This document shows, in pieces, positions 1 to 8,354 of a stretch of 18,426 nt of DNA. This stretch comes from Candidatus Cloacimonadota bacterium (lineage in GTDB: Bacteria > Cloacimonadota > Cloacimonadia > Cloacimonadales > TCS61), in contig JAOZPK010000038.1 in NCBI GenBank assembly GCA_029932755.1, positions 1 to 18,426 on the forward strand, written 5' to 3'. Every line of letters starts with the position of its first letter. Within the stretch, counting starts at the first letter, position 1. The notes below the pieces were generated by a model. The model was not told the origin of the DNA. It saw nothing but the letters and a program-made list of their open reading frames with translations, and made no database searches. The position numbers and the translations under genes are program-made.

Positions 1-884
1 GTCTCAACAAATACATCAGGTTCTACTTTTGTTTCTTCAAAAACTAGTTTATAATCCTCTTCAGATTTATTGGCTTTTCTTCCATAAGTACAAATTTCAT
101 CTAAAGAATATTTTCTGATCTTAGAAAGATGTGTAATACTTTTTTGACTGTCTTTGATTCTGTCTACAAGACTGCGAATACGATAAACCATTCTCTTCAG
201 GAGTTTCTCATTATATTTTAAATTACTGAAGATCTCGATAAGTTTAATTCTTTGTGTATCGATCAATTCCTGATCTAAAAGGTGTTCATCTTCATCAATA
301 TCGCTACTGTCTATCATCTCACCAATTTTTTCAAAAATTGCTTTCGTATCCCTGATAACTTGTTCAAATTCATTTACAAGATTAGCTTCCTGAGATTTAT
401 CCATCCAGGTTCCATATTCGATCTTAAATATCTGGTCTATTTTAACCCTTTTCTCACGATAACGATGTATAAAGTTTTCCATCTCACGAAGAGTACTGCC
501 GCTTTTAAAAATATTTTTATTAATATGTTGCTGACCACTCTCGATCTTCTTAGCGATCCTTACTTCTCCCTCTCTATCAAGAAGCGGAACACGACCCATT
601 TCTCCCAGATACATTCTTACCGGATCGTCATAATATTTCCGATTATGGAACTTTTTTGTAGCTCTTGTTTTCTTTAAGGAAATCTTCTTTTTTGTAACCT
701 TTTTTTGAGTCTCATCAATGAGTTCAATCCCCTCTCCCACAAGATCAGAAATAATCTGTTCTATCTTATCGAGAAAGATCGGGTTATTTGGCAGGACAGT
801 ATTGATCTGCTTGAAAGTTAGCAGATCATTATTTTTTCTACCGGTTTGAATCAGCTTCTTAATACACTCGTTATAACTAAGCAT
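1..884 (-). CDS. rpoD: RNA polymerase primary sigma factor RpoD (sigma-70), N-terminal part; C-terminus outside window
   Basis: Primary sigma factor directing core RNA polymerase to housekeeping promoters. I translated 294 complete codons from the ATG at 884-882 to the left edge with no stop. Residues 1-60 resemble sigma region 1.1 (LLTFKQINTVLPNN, then IEQIISDLVGEGIELID). A basic Lys-rich linker follows (61-79). Residues 86-117 are a textbook region 1.2 (DDPVRMYLGEMGRVPLLDRE, then GEVRIAKKIESG). Residues 118-294 are the charged non-conserved region typical of primary sigmas. Regions 2 to 4, which read the -10 and -35 boxes, lie beyond the window. The SD GGAG sits between the dnaG stop (TAA, 896-894) and this ATG, so the gene is the last visible cistron of the operon and is probably translationally coupled to dnaG. 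The identification is firm because of region 1.2 plus the dnaG neighbour. Confidence 0.95.
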   Translation of the reverse strand, partial: MLSYNECIKKLIQTGRKNNDLLTFKQINTVLPNNPIFLDKIEQIISDLVGEGIELIDETQKKVTKKKISLKKTRATKKFHNRKYYDDPVRMYLGEMGRVPLLDREGEVRIAKKIESGQQHINKNIFKSGSTLREMENFIHRYREKRVKIDQIFKIEYGTWMDKSQEANLVNEFEQVIRDTKAIFEKIGEMIDSSDIDEDEHLLDQELIDTQRIKLIEIFSNLKYNEKLLKRMVYRIRSLVDRIKDSQKSITHLSKIRKYSLDEICTYGRKANKSEEDYKLVFEETKVEPDVFVE

Positions 885-893
885 TTAGTCTCC

Positions 894-2603
894 TTAGTAC
901 AAAGTTTTTCTAACCACTTTTTTATTTATTTTTAATAATTCTTTTTTTATTTCTTTTTTCTTTGCATGAAGTTCCATATTTGTTGGATCATTAAGAATTT
1001 CAGCATTTATTGCTTTCAAATTGGTATAGAATTTTCTGGTTTTAAGCGCAATAAGAATATCATCAATAGTTTGCGTGGGGGAATCTGACATAGAAAGTTC
1101 TGTGAGCAAATCTCTAATACCATCATTATCTATCTTGCTTATTAAAGCAGGAATATTATCCATATCTTCTATATGCTCCGACATTATTTTGTAAATTTCT
1201 CTATACTTTCCAGTTAAAAAGTAACTCGAATCTATCTCCTGCGCAACTTTTTTATATAATGATTGGTTATTAATAATAAGTAATAATATATCTCGCTCTT
1301 CTGTAAAATGTTCTGTTTTGGAAGGTTCTGTATCCTCGGTCTCTTTTTTAAATGTTCTTCTTTTTTTTCTTATCTTGGAAGATACTGCATGCCCGGACAA
1401 TCCAAATGTTTCAGCAATATCCTGAGTCAAGAGTTCTTGAGCAACTTCATCTTCTATTTCGTTAAGAATATCAAACAAAACAGAAAGCTTACCTTTTTTA
1501 TCAACACCGATTACTTCATCATCTTTCAAAAACTCAGCTATTGGTTTTGCTTTATCGATCATTTCCTGCATGCTTTTAGCACCATTATTCCTGATATAGC
1601 TATCGGGATCATCTGCCTTTGGTAATCCAATAATTTTTACATTATAGCCTTTACCCAATATCTTTCCAGCAGCACGAACAGCAGCTTTTCTACCCGATGC
1701 ATCTCCGTCATACAACATATAAAAATTATCAGAAAACCTACCTAACAAACTAATTTGAGAATCGGTGAGTGATGTACCCAATGAAGCAACAGAATTCGTA
1801 AAACCATTTTCATAAAGTCTTAGGAAATCGGTATATCCTTCGCAGATCAGAGCATGATCTTTTTTAGAAATCGTATATTTAGTATCGAAGAGACCATACA
1901 ACTCATTCCCTTTTGTATAAATATCAGTGGTTGGTGAATTTACATATTTCCCACCTGATTGACTTTCATGTAATTTTCTTCCACCAAAAGCTACCACTTT
2001 TCCGGAAGATGAATGGATCGGGAACATTATTCTCTCACGAAACAGATCATTATTCTTCGAAGTAAACAAACCCGTTGTTGCCAGGATCTTTTCATTAATA
2101 TCATTTTTAAGTAGATAATTATGCAATCCGCCGTAAGAATTGAGTGCAAATCCTAATTTGAATTTTTTTATCGTTTCATTTTTAATATCTCTTTCTGCCA
2201 GATATTCTAAAGCACTGCTTCCATGCTCTACTAAATTTTTATAAAAGTATCCTGTAGCAATTTCATATATCTTGTAGATCAAGTCACGTTTGGAATCTTT
2301 GCCTTTACTCTGCATCGACTGTTTTACGGTTATACCAGCGCGGGCAGCAAGTTTCTTTAAAGCTTCAGGGAATGATATTTTTTCAAATTCCTGTACATAG
2401 GTTATAACATTACCGCCCTTCCCACAACCAAAGCATTTGTATATCTGTTTTTTAGGGCTTACAATAAATGATGCGGTTTTCTCATCGTGGAACGGACAGC
2501 GAGCTTTAAAATTACTACCTGTTTTCTTAAGAGGAATGTAATTGCTGATAACATCAACGATATCATTTCTTTCAATAATTTCATCAATAACATGCTGATC
2601 CAT
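894..2603 (-). CDS. dnaG: DNA primase DnaG
   Basis: Synthesises the RNA primers for replication at the fork. The protein has 569 residues, near the 581 of E. coli. The N-terminal CHC2 zinc ribbon has ligands C36, H39, C57 and C60, followed by GKGGN. The catalytic core (about 110-340) carries the Toprim signatures EGYTD (255-259), DGDASGRKAA (299-308) and DDPDSYI (331-337). The C-terminal part from about residue 432, starting near ERDILLLIINN, looks like the helical DnaB-binding domain. The start is ATG with SD GGAGG (2609-2613), 5 nt upstream. It lies 11 nt after mutS2 and 9 nt before rpoD. The dnaG-rpoD pair is the conserved core of the macromolecular-synthesis operon. No catalytic residue looks missing. 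Confidence 0.97.
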   Translation of the reverse strand: MDQHVIDEIIERNDIVDVISNYIPLKKTGSNFKARCPFHDEKTASFIVSPKKQIYKCFGCGKGGNVITYVQEFEKISFPEALKKLAARAGITVKQSMQSKGKDSKRDLIYKIYEIATGYFYKNLVEHGSSALEYLAERDIKNETIKKFKLGFALNSYGGLHNYLLKNDINEKILATTGLFTSKNNDLFRERIMFPIHSSSGKVVAFGGRKLHESQSGGKYVNSPTTDIYTKGNELYGLFDTKYTISKKDHALICEGYTDFLRLYENGFTNSVASLGTSLTDSQISLLGRFSDNFYMLYDGDASGRKAAVRAAGKILGKGYNVKIIGLPKADDPDSYIRNNGAKSMQEMIDKAKPIAEFLKDDEVIGVDKKGKLSVLFDILNEIEDEVAQELLTQDIAETFGLSGHAVSSKIRKKRRTFKKETEDTEPSKTEHFTEERDILLLIINNQSLYKKVAQEIDSSYFLTGKYREIYKIMSEHIEDMDNIPALISKIDNDGIRDLLTELSMSDSPTQTIDDILIALKTRKFYTNLKAINAEILNDPTNMELHAKKKEIKKELLKINKKVVRKTLY

Positions 2604-2614
2604 TAATTCCTCCC

Positions 2615-4960
2615 CTATTCCTTGATTTTAATAACGGTTACACCACTTCCACCTGCTTCTGGTGGAGGCGAGAAAAATTCTTCAGTATTCTTATTCGTTC
2701 GCAAATAATTTCTAACTTTTGAGCGTAACGCTCCCGTCCCTTTTCCATGAACGATACGAATCATGAGAAGTCCGCTTATTACAGCATTGTCAATAAAAGT
2801 TTCGATTTCCGGTAAAGCTTCTTCAAATCGAAGTCCTATAATTTTTAGTTCCATTTTTGCATCATTTTTGGGAACATTAATATATTGCTTTTTATTTGAT
2901 CTTTTCGCTTTTTTTTCTGTTATCAAATAGAGTCGATCTGATGTTGTATTCAGGAAAATCCCATCCATATCAATCTTGATATTCTTTCCTGAGATCTCGA
3001 TTATTTCACCTTCCATTTCTAATTCTTTAAGCCAAACCTTCATTCCAATCTCTGGATGGTTAACTGATTCACGTGAGATTTCCGAAAGTCTTTCTTCTTC
3101 CTCACTTAGATCTCGATTAAGCTGTGTGATTTTCTTCAAAGATTTTTCAAATTTATCTTTTTTCTCGTTTCTATTGGACTTCTTAATATCCTTAATTTCC
3201 ATATTCAGTTCTTTCTGCATGGAAGTAAGAAATTCGCGTGCATCCCGCAAAGATTTTCTCTTTATCTCTTTCTTGTCCTTTTCCAGAGATTCGATCTGAT
3301 CTTGACGTTCAGAGATCTTCTGATTTAATAATGCAGTTTTCAATTCAAATTGGTATAATTGACGTGACAGAGATTTTTTTTCTTCCGACATTTTTTTGAT
3401 CAAATCAGTTAATTCTACATTTTGTTTACCGGTTAAATTTTTTGCTCTATCAATAAGATCGTTTTGTAATCCAAGCCTTGATGCAACTTCAATAGCAAAA
3501 CTGTTTCCGGGTAAACCTAGTTTGAATTGGTAAGTTGGTTTATATTTGTTGGGGTCAAATTGCATTGCTGCATTTATGCATTTTTCATGCTTCTCAGCAA
3601 AAACCTTAAGCGATGTATAATGTGTGCTTATCACACCAACAGCACCATTTTCTGCCAGGTTTTCCAAGATTGCCTGAGCTAAAGCTGATCCCTGTTCGGG
3701 GTCTGTTGCTGCTCCGATCTCATCGATAAGAACCAGTATTTTTGAGTCAGTATTCTCTGTCATTTCTCTGATATTCTTTATATGAGAAGAGAATGTACTT
3801 AGAGCATTTTCCAGTGACTGACTATCTCCGATATCGGCAAAAACAGAATCAAATGAACCGATAATGCTATGTGGATCTGCTGGAATTGGTAAACCTGATT
3901 TTGCCATTAAAGTAAGTAACCCCACAGTTTTTAAAGTAACTGTTTTGCCACCGGTATTCGGTCCTGAAACCAGCAATAGATTATAATTATATCCAAGCTC
4001 CAGATCAAAGGGGATAACATCTTTAAATTCATTAAAGGTAAGTATAAGAAGCGGATGTCTGGCATTTTTTAATTTAATTTGTGGTTTCTCTGAAAGTACT
4101 GGTTTTTCTGCCTTGAGCCTATTCGCTAAACGAGCAGATGCGAAGAAGAAATCTAACTCTTGAAGATATCTTATTTCTTTCAATAATTCACTCTTATGAT
4201 CAAGGATCATTTCTGTATATTTTTTAAATATTCGGAAGATCTCCTGCTTTTCTTCGCTGGATACAAGTTCAAGATCATTATTCAATCCAACGATCTCTTG
4301 AGGTTCCATATAAATTGAAGACTTGCTTGAAGAACGTCCGTGTATAATTCCCGGAACAAATGGAGAAGCTCCCTCTTTTATGGGAACTACATATCTACCA
4401 TCACGTTGAGTAACGATATTATCATGCATGAACTTACTGGCAGAAAGCGATTCGACTTTTTTATTAAGAGTAGAAACCAGATTTTTTCTTACTTGCTTCT
4501 TTTTTCGGCGAATCGATGCAAGAACGGATGATGCATTATTCTTAACTTCACCATCACTTTCAAATATCTGATTAAACCTTACTTCAATATCATCAAGTAT
4601 AATGATTCTATTAATAAATTTCAAATATTCGGGATGATCACTTAATTCCTCAGTGCTCTTAGAAATTCTGTTTGCGGTTGAAACATTAAAAAATATCTGT
4701 TGAAATTCTTCAAAATTATAAGTTTGATGCTTTTGTTTTGAGATTATCTCTGTAATATCCGAGATATTTTCAAAATTATGTGAGATACCTTTTCTTAATA
4801 AGATTTGGATTTCTGATGTTAGCTCAAGTTTATAAGTAATATCTGCAATTGTGTGCATCGGCTGCAGATCTAATGCTATTTTACTTCCAAGTTTGGAATG
4901 ACATTCCTGTGCAAGATAATCCTTAATTTTATTGTACTCGAGCTGCTTATGTGAATTCAT
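2615..4960 (-). CDS. mutS2: Endonuclease MutS2 / ribosome-collision ATPase (MutS-like, Smr domain)
   Basis: A MutS-family ATPase without the mismatch-recognition domain. Family members are linked to suppression of recombination and, in Bacillus, to splitting collided ribosomes. The protein is 781 residues, the normal size. The core and lever domains cover about 1-320, Walker A GPNTGGKT is at 333-340, DIGDSQSLENALSTFSSH is at 376-393, Walker B LVLIDEIGAATDP is at 409-421, and the switch His follows in STHYTS. A long charged coiled coil runs over about 515-640. The C-terminal Smr domain (about 703-781) has HGKGTGALR at 738-746. In that Smr domain the usual LDLRG-type motif reads LKIIG (705-709), so nuclease chemistry may be altered or lost. 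The ATG follows the cvpA stop with no gap (TAG-ATG), and no strong SD is visible, so translation probably depends on termination-reinitiation. Confidence 0.95.
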   Translation of the reverse strand: MNSHKQLEYNKIKDYLAQECHSKLGSKIALDLQPMHTIADITYKLELTSEIQILLRKGISHNFENISDITEIISKQKHQTYNFEEFQQIFFNVSTANRISKSTEELSDHPEYLKFINRIIILDDIEVRFNQIFESDGEVKNNASSVLASIRRKKKQVRKNLVSTLNKKVESLSASKFMHDNIVTQRDGRYVVPIKEGASPFVPGIIHGRSSSKSSIYMEPQEIVGLNNDLELVSSEEKQEIFRIFKKYTEMILDHKSELLKEIRYLQELDFFFASARLANRLKAEKPVLSEKPQIKLKNARHPLLILTFNEFKDVIPFDLELGYNYNLLLVSGPNTGGKTVTLKTVGLLTLMAKSGLPIPADPHSIIGSFDSVFADIGDSQSLENALSTFSSHIKNIREMTENTDSKILVLIDEIGAATDPEQGSALAQAILENLAENGAVGVISTHYTSLKVFAEKHEKCINAAMQFDPNKYKPTYQFKLGLPGNSFAIEVASRLGLQNDLIDRAKNLTGKQNVELTDLIKKMSEEKKSLSRQLYQFELKTALLNQKISERQDQIESLEKDKKEIKRKSLRDAREFLTSMQKELNMEIKDIKKSNRNEKKDKFEKSLKKITQLNRDLSEEEERLSEISRESVNHPEIGMKVWLKELEMEGEIIEISGKNIKIDMDGIFLNTTSDRLYLITEKKAKRSNKKQYINVPKNDAKMELKIIGLRFEEALPEIETFIDNAVISGLLMIRIVHGKGTGALRSKVRNYLRTNKNTEEFFSPPPEAGGSGVTVIKIKE

Positions 4961-5521
4961 CTATTTGGGCATCTTTTCATTGATCAATTTTTCAATTTTT
5001 TCTGTATTCTTATCAATTTTCTTTCCCGCGTTCTGCATTTTTTCTTTTAATCCAGGATATTTCGACTCAATTTTATCGGTAACGTCACGAATATTCACAA
5101 CTATTCTTGAAGGAGATGTAAAGTCACGAATTTGTTCTTCAAATGGTAACAAATTTAGTAATAGAAGAATAATTGCGATTATCAATGCTCCATTAAAAAC
5201 ACCAAAGAGTGCACCTAATATCCTATCCAACCATTTCAGATTAAGAAATTCTATTATCATTTGCAAGATTTTTATGGTAAGTTTAGCTATTAATATTATT
5301 GCTATAGTTATTAGAATGTAGGAACATATAATAGCTAATAATTCACTAAACCCCAACTTTACCATAAGCATACCTTTAAAAAGATGACCGCTTTTAGCAA
5401 TTAGTAAAACGATAACAACTAAACTTAAAAGACTGATAATGCTTTTGATAAAACCTTTTATTAGGCCATATGATAATAGAACTAATAAAAAGACACCTAA
5501 GATAATATCTAGAATATTCAT
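4961..5521 (-). CDS. cvpA: CvpA family inner-membrane protein
   Basis: A 186-residue membrane protein of the CvpA family (named for colicin V production; the molecular role is still unclear and envelope homeostasis has been suggested). Four hydrophobic segments are visible, at about 3-20, 27-43, 60-80 and 103-126. The family signature between segments 3 and 4 is clear (LDRILGALFGVFNGAL, 98-113), followed by a Lys/Glu-rich cytoplasmic tail (about 140-186). The start is ATG with AAGGATGG just upstream. The stop abuts the mutS2 ATG. A cvpA-mutS2 pair also occurs in Bacillus-type genomes. It is the first gene after the intrinsic terminator at 5559-5584, so it needs either terminator read-through or its own weak promoter in the remaining ~37 nt. 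Confidence 0.88.
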   Translation of the reverse strand: MNILDIILGVFLLVLLSYGLIKGFIKSIISLLSLVVIVLLIAKSGHLFKGMLMVKLGFSELLAIICSYILITIAIILIAKLTIKILQMIIEFLNLKWLDRILGALFGVFNGALIIAIILLLLNLLPFEEQIRDFTSPSRIVVNIRDVTDKIESKYPGLKEKMQNAGKKIDKNTEKIEKLINEKMPK

Positions 5522-5558
5522 TTTCCATCCTTTGTTTAATATGAAACAATTTTTAGAG

Positions 5559-5584
5559 AAAAAAGGGGAGATAAGTTATCTCCC
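5559..5584 (-). terminator. Intrinsic terminator between yqeY and cvpA
   Basis: Read on the minus strand, GGGGAGATAA and TTATCTCCCC face each other around a single central base, giving at least 8 bp of stem with a small loop, followed directly by six U (5564-5559). It lies 33 nt after the yqeY stop and 38 nt before the cvpA start, inside an otherwise co-oriented operon. It probably attenuates transcription between the rpsU-yqeY and cvpA-mutS2-dnaG-rpoD segments. Confidence 0.85.
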
Positions 5585-5616
5585 CCACAAATTATTTGAA
5601 CTTTATTGATTATTGA

Positions 5617-6057
5617 TCAGCTCTGCAATTCTCTTCTGACAATTGCACTTAAGCTTTTTCCATCTACATTACTGCCGAGTTTTTCTTTGAGATACTTCAT
5701 CATAATTCCCATATCTTTCATAGACTCAGCATTAAGATGAACAAGAGCATTACTGACTTCTTTTTCTAATTCAGCTTCAGAGATTTCTTCCGGTAAATAG
5801 GCTTTGATGATTTCTATCTCTTTTTTCTCGATCTCTGCAAGTTCGGGGCGTTCACCTTGTATATAAAGTTCCGCCGCCTGCTGGCGTTGTTTAACCTGAA
5901 CCTTAAATACAGAAATAATCTCTTCATCAGAAAGATCTTTCTTTTGTTCAATCTTCTTATATTGAACTGCAGATTTCAAAGCACGAAGAACTTTAAGCAT
6001 GTCTTTGTCCTTCTTTTGCATTGCTTTTTTTAGATCAACATTAATTCGTGTGAGCAT
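5617..6057 (-). CDS. yqeY: GatB/YqeY domain protein
   Basis: A 146-residue stand-alone GatB/YqeY domain protein, homologous to the tail domain of the tRNA-amidotransferase subunit GatB and often encoded next to rpsU. The sequence fits the family: MLTRINVDLKKAMQKKDKD at the start, VLRALKSAVQYKKIE next, KAYLPEEISEAELEKEV in the middle, and the C-terminal MGIMMKYLKEKLG then DGKSLSAIV. The start is ATG 4 nt after the rpsU stop. No strong SD precedes it, so coupling to rpsU translation is likely. Its biochemical role is not established; a link to tRNA metabolism is inferred only from homology. An intrinsic terminator follows. Confidence 0.92.
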   Translation of the reverse strand: MLTRINVDLKKAMQKKDKDMLKVLRALKSAVQYKKIEQKKDLSDEEIISVFKVQVKQRQQAAELYIQGERPELAEIEKKEIEIIKAYLPEEISEAELEKEVSNALVHLNAESMKDMGIMMKYLKEKLGSNVDGKSLSAIVRRELQS

Positions 6058-6061
6058 ATCT

Positions 6062-6265
6062 TTATGAAAAACGTCTCTGTTTTCTAAGACGCTTCATAGC
6101 CTTTCTTACTTGATCGTTTTTCTCTTTTTTGCGAACTACACTTGGCTTTTCATAATATTTATTCTTCTTAACATCAGATAAAAGACCAGCTCTTTCGCAA
6201 GACTTTTTGAATCTTCTAAGCAGTACTTGAAAAGACTCACCACTTTTAGCAATAACTTTTGGCAA
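6062..6265 (-). CDS. rpsU: 30S ribosomal protein S21 (TTG start)
   Basis: A small basic protein of the 30S subunit near the anti-SD end of 16S rRNA. Starting at TTG 6265-6263 the product is 67 residues and begins MPKVIAKSGESFQ, the usual S21 beginning, then LLRRFKKSCERAGLL and a Lys/Arg-rich tail ending RLRKQRRFS. A GTG three codons upstream (6274-6272) is in frame, but it lies inside the SD AAGGGGGTGA (6280-6271). That SD is ideally placed 5 nt before TTG and cannot serve GTG. This decides the start. It is the first gene of the operon, with a TTGACA-type promoter about 35 nt upstream of the SD. Confidence 0.95.
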   Translation of the reverse strand: MPKVIAKSGESFQVLLRRFKKSCERAGLLSDVKKNKYYEKPSVVRKKEKNDQVRKAMKRLRKQRRFS

Positions 6266-6270
6266 AGAAA

Positions 6271-6280
6271 TCACCCCCTT
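6271..6280 (-). promoter_or_regulatory. Strong Shine-Dalgarno that sets the rpsU TTG start
   Basis: AAGGGGGTGA matches the classical anti-SD complement AAGGAGGTGA with one change. It is separated by 5 nt (TTTCT) from TTG. It overlaps the alternative GTG codon, which rules that codon out as the main start. Confidence 0.8.
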
Positions 6281-6296
6281 TTATTTATGTGAAATT

Positions 6297-6326
6297 CAAA
6301 ATTCTGAGTATCACTTATCCTGTCAA
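6297..6326 (-). promoter_or_regulatory. Candidate promoter of the rpsU operon
   Basis: A perfect TTGACA (6326-6321) is followed after 16 nt by GAATTTTG (6304-6297), which fits the Bacteroidota-type -7 box TAnnTTTG at all fixed positions but the first. A TATAAT-like box is not present at the usual spacing. Upstream on the minus strand lies a run of A/T tracts (about 6327-6362) that could act as an UP element. It is the only good candidate in the divergent region with ppiD. Confidence 0.5.
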
Positions 6327-6523
6327 GCCTAAATATATTGATATTAATAATTTATATATGTAATTTCAGGATAGTTCATACTATCTGCTATTGATGGCTT
6401 TTAAAAACACATTTAGGCAACACAATTCATTGATTTCCAAAAAAAAAGCTTGAATAAATATCAATGATTTTAGTTATTGCACAAACTAAAAAAAATATAT
6501 GAAATATATTTGGAGGAAGTATA

Positions 6524-8293
6524 ATGTTACAAGGACTTAGAAAACACGGATCGTGGATTGTAATTGTGATTGCTGCTGTATTTATTCTCTCGATGGCAAT
6601 TGGTGGAATTAGCAGTATCTTCATAAAAAAACCATTTGTAGGAAGCATTGCAGGTGAGAAGATCTATCCTAATGATTATAGTGAGTATCTGCAAAACGCT
6701 TATGCAAGCTTTGCACAACAAAATCCGGATAAAGAAATTGATGAACAAACTGCAAAACAATTAAATGATCAATTGTGGGATATGCTTATTCAGCAAATAC
6801 TATTTGAAAAAGCTATAAAAAAACGGCATATTAAAATTACTGATGATGATGTTATTGAAGGATTAAAAAAGCCAACAGAAGATATTACATCCATCCCTCA
6901 ATTCCAAACTGATGGTAAATTTGATTATACAAAATATGAAACACTTTTAATGGAAAATCCTGAATTTGCTAACTGGGTAGAGAGTAGTGTTAGAGGAAGA
7001 CTTCCACGTCAAATGCTTTTCGATGATGTAAAATCAGAAATTTCAGTTACTATTGAAGAAGTTGAGCAACAGTACATTGATGATAATAATCTTGCCGATG
7101 CAGATGTAATATTTTTCAATCCGAATAAGATAAAAGACGTGGAAGTAACAGACGAAGATCTGCAAAAATATTACGATGATAATAAAGAGGATTTCAAAAA
7201 GGATCCTGCCAGAAAAGTTAAATTGGTAGCTATAAATCTTGAGCCAAGTGAAACTGATAAAAAGCTTGTAAAAACAAAAGTTGATTCAATCTACAATCTT
7301 GCAATTAACGGTGAAGATTTTGCTGAACTTGCAAAGAAATATTCCGAAGGTCCTTCCGCACCTCAAGGTGGAGATTTGGGTTATTTCACTAAAGGGAAAA
7401 TGGTTCCCGCTTTTGAAGAAGCAGCATTCCAATTAAATAAAGGTGAGATCAGCAAACCTGTTAAATCTAGATTTGGCTGGCACATAATTAAACTTATTGA
7501 TAAAAGAATCAAAGATGGTGCAGAAGAGATCCAGGCAAGCCATATTCTTCTTGAAGTAAAAGCTTCTGAGGCAACAAAAGAAAACCTGGAAGTTGTAGCA
7601 TACGATCTATTTGAAAAAGCAAGTGACACGAATTTAGATAAAGCTGCTGAAGAACTTGCTTATGAGATAAAAGAATCTAAAAAAATATATGCTTCATCGC
7701 AATATATTGTTGGAGTTGGTAAAAACAAAGAGCTTGTAGAATTTGCTTTTGATAATAAAGTGGGCAAACTTCACGAACCAATCCTTAAAGAGGATGGCAG
7801 CTATGTTATTTGTGAAGTATCATTTATTATTGGAGAACATTATCAAGAATTTGAAGAGGTTAAACGTCAAATAGAAAACATTGTCAAAAAAGAAAAGAAA
7901 AAAGAGATCACACAAACTAATGCTCTGGAATTTTCTAATAAATATAATACAGCAGAATATTTAAAAAAAGCAGAAGCAGAAGGATATGAAGTTGTTGAAG
8001 CATTAAATGTGAAAATTGATAATGCCATTAAAAAGATAGGGAAAGATGAGGTTTTAAATGAAGCTATCCTTGCAAAAGAAGTGGGAGAATACACAGATGT
8101 GATCAACGGTGAAAGAGGTTCCTACATTGCTTTAGTAAAAGTTCGCACTCACCCCGATATGGATAAATTCGAAAAAGATCAGGACAAATTTATGGACGAA
8201 GCTCAAACAGAAGCGGAGAATGAACACCTGAATGAATGGTTTGAGAATTTGAAAGAAGATGCAGAAATAATTGATAATAGAAGTGAATACTAA
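6524..8293 (+). CDS. ppiD: PpiD/SurA-like membrane-anchored periplasmic parvulin chaperone
   Basis: A 589-residue peptidyl-prolyl isomerase/folding chaperone for exported proteins. Residues 10-34 form one uncleaved transmembrane anchor (IVIVIAAVFILSMAIGGI). Residues 35-230 are the SurA-N/PpiD-like chaperone region (GEKIYPNDYSEYL, QLWDMLIQQILFEKAIKK). Residues 233-328 form a recognisable parvulin domain (FAELAKKYSEGPSAPQGGDL, then GWHIIKLIDKR). A second, degenerate parvulin-like segment starts at QASHILLEV (337-345). The rest is a charged helical tail. Start is ATG with SD GGAGG (6512-6516). It is transcribed divergently from rpsU, is apparently monocistronic, and ends at a strong terminator. 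TTGAAT (6450-6455) with GTTATT 17 nt later is a weak promoter candidate. The gene symbol follows domain layout; calling it simply a SurA-type protein would also be fair. Confidence 0.88.
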   Translation: MLQGLRKHGSWIVIVIAAVFILSMAIGGISSIFIKKPFVGSIAGEKIYPNDYSEYLQNAYASFAQQNPDKEIDEQTAKQLNDQLWDMLIQQILFEKAIKKRHIKITDDDVIEGLKKPTEDITSIPQFQTDGKFDYTKYETLLMENPEFANWVESSVRGRLPRQMLFDDVKSEISVTIEEVEQQYIDDNNLADADVIFFNPNKIKDVEVTDEDLQKYYDDNKEDFKKDPARKVKLVAINLEPSETDKKLVKTKVDSIYNLAINGEDFAELAKKYSEGPSAPQGGDLGYFTKGKMVPAFEEAAFQLNKGEISKPVKSRFGWHIIKLIDKRIKDGAEEIQASHILLEVKASEATKENLEVVAYDLFEKASDTNLDKAAEELAYEIKESKKIYASSQYIVGVGKNKELVEFAFDNKVGKLHEPILKEDGSYVICEVSFIIGEHYQEFEEVKRQIENIVKKEKKKEITQTNALEFSNKYNTAEYLKKAEAEGYEVVEALNVKIDNAIKKIGKDEVLNEAILAKEVGEYTDVINGERGSYIALVKVRTHPDMDKFEKDQDKFMDEAQTEAENEHLNEWFENLKEDAEIIDNRSEY

Positions 8294-8325
8294 AATCAGA
8301 ATTTACTGAAGTTATTTTAATATAG

Positions 8326-8354
8326 AAAGCGGGTTTTAAAGCCCGCTTTTTTTT
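8326..8354 (+). terminator. Intrinsic terminator after ppiD, shared end with cdd
   Basis: AAAGCGGG (8326-8333) pairs with CCCGCTTT (8342-8349) around an 8-nt loop, and eight T follow (8347-8354). It is a strong rho-independent terminator for ppiD. The convergent cdd stop codon lies within the T tract, so the same hairpin is read from the other side with a poorer U tract. Confidence 0.9.

Noticed and set aside
282..677. 131-codon plus-strand frame
   Set aside because: Lies antisense inside rpoD, whose region 1.1/1.2 motifs are unmistakable; the product is hydrophobic low-complexity typical of antisense frames.
6370..6385. GATAGT/ACTATC inverted repeat as an operator between rpsU and ppiD
   Set aside because: Only 6 bp per arm in AT-rich DNA, single copy, no regulator nearby; too likely by chance to list as a site.
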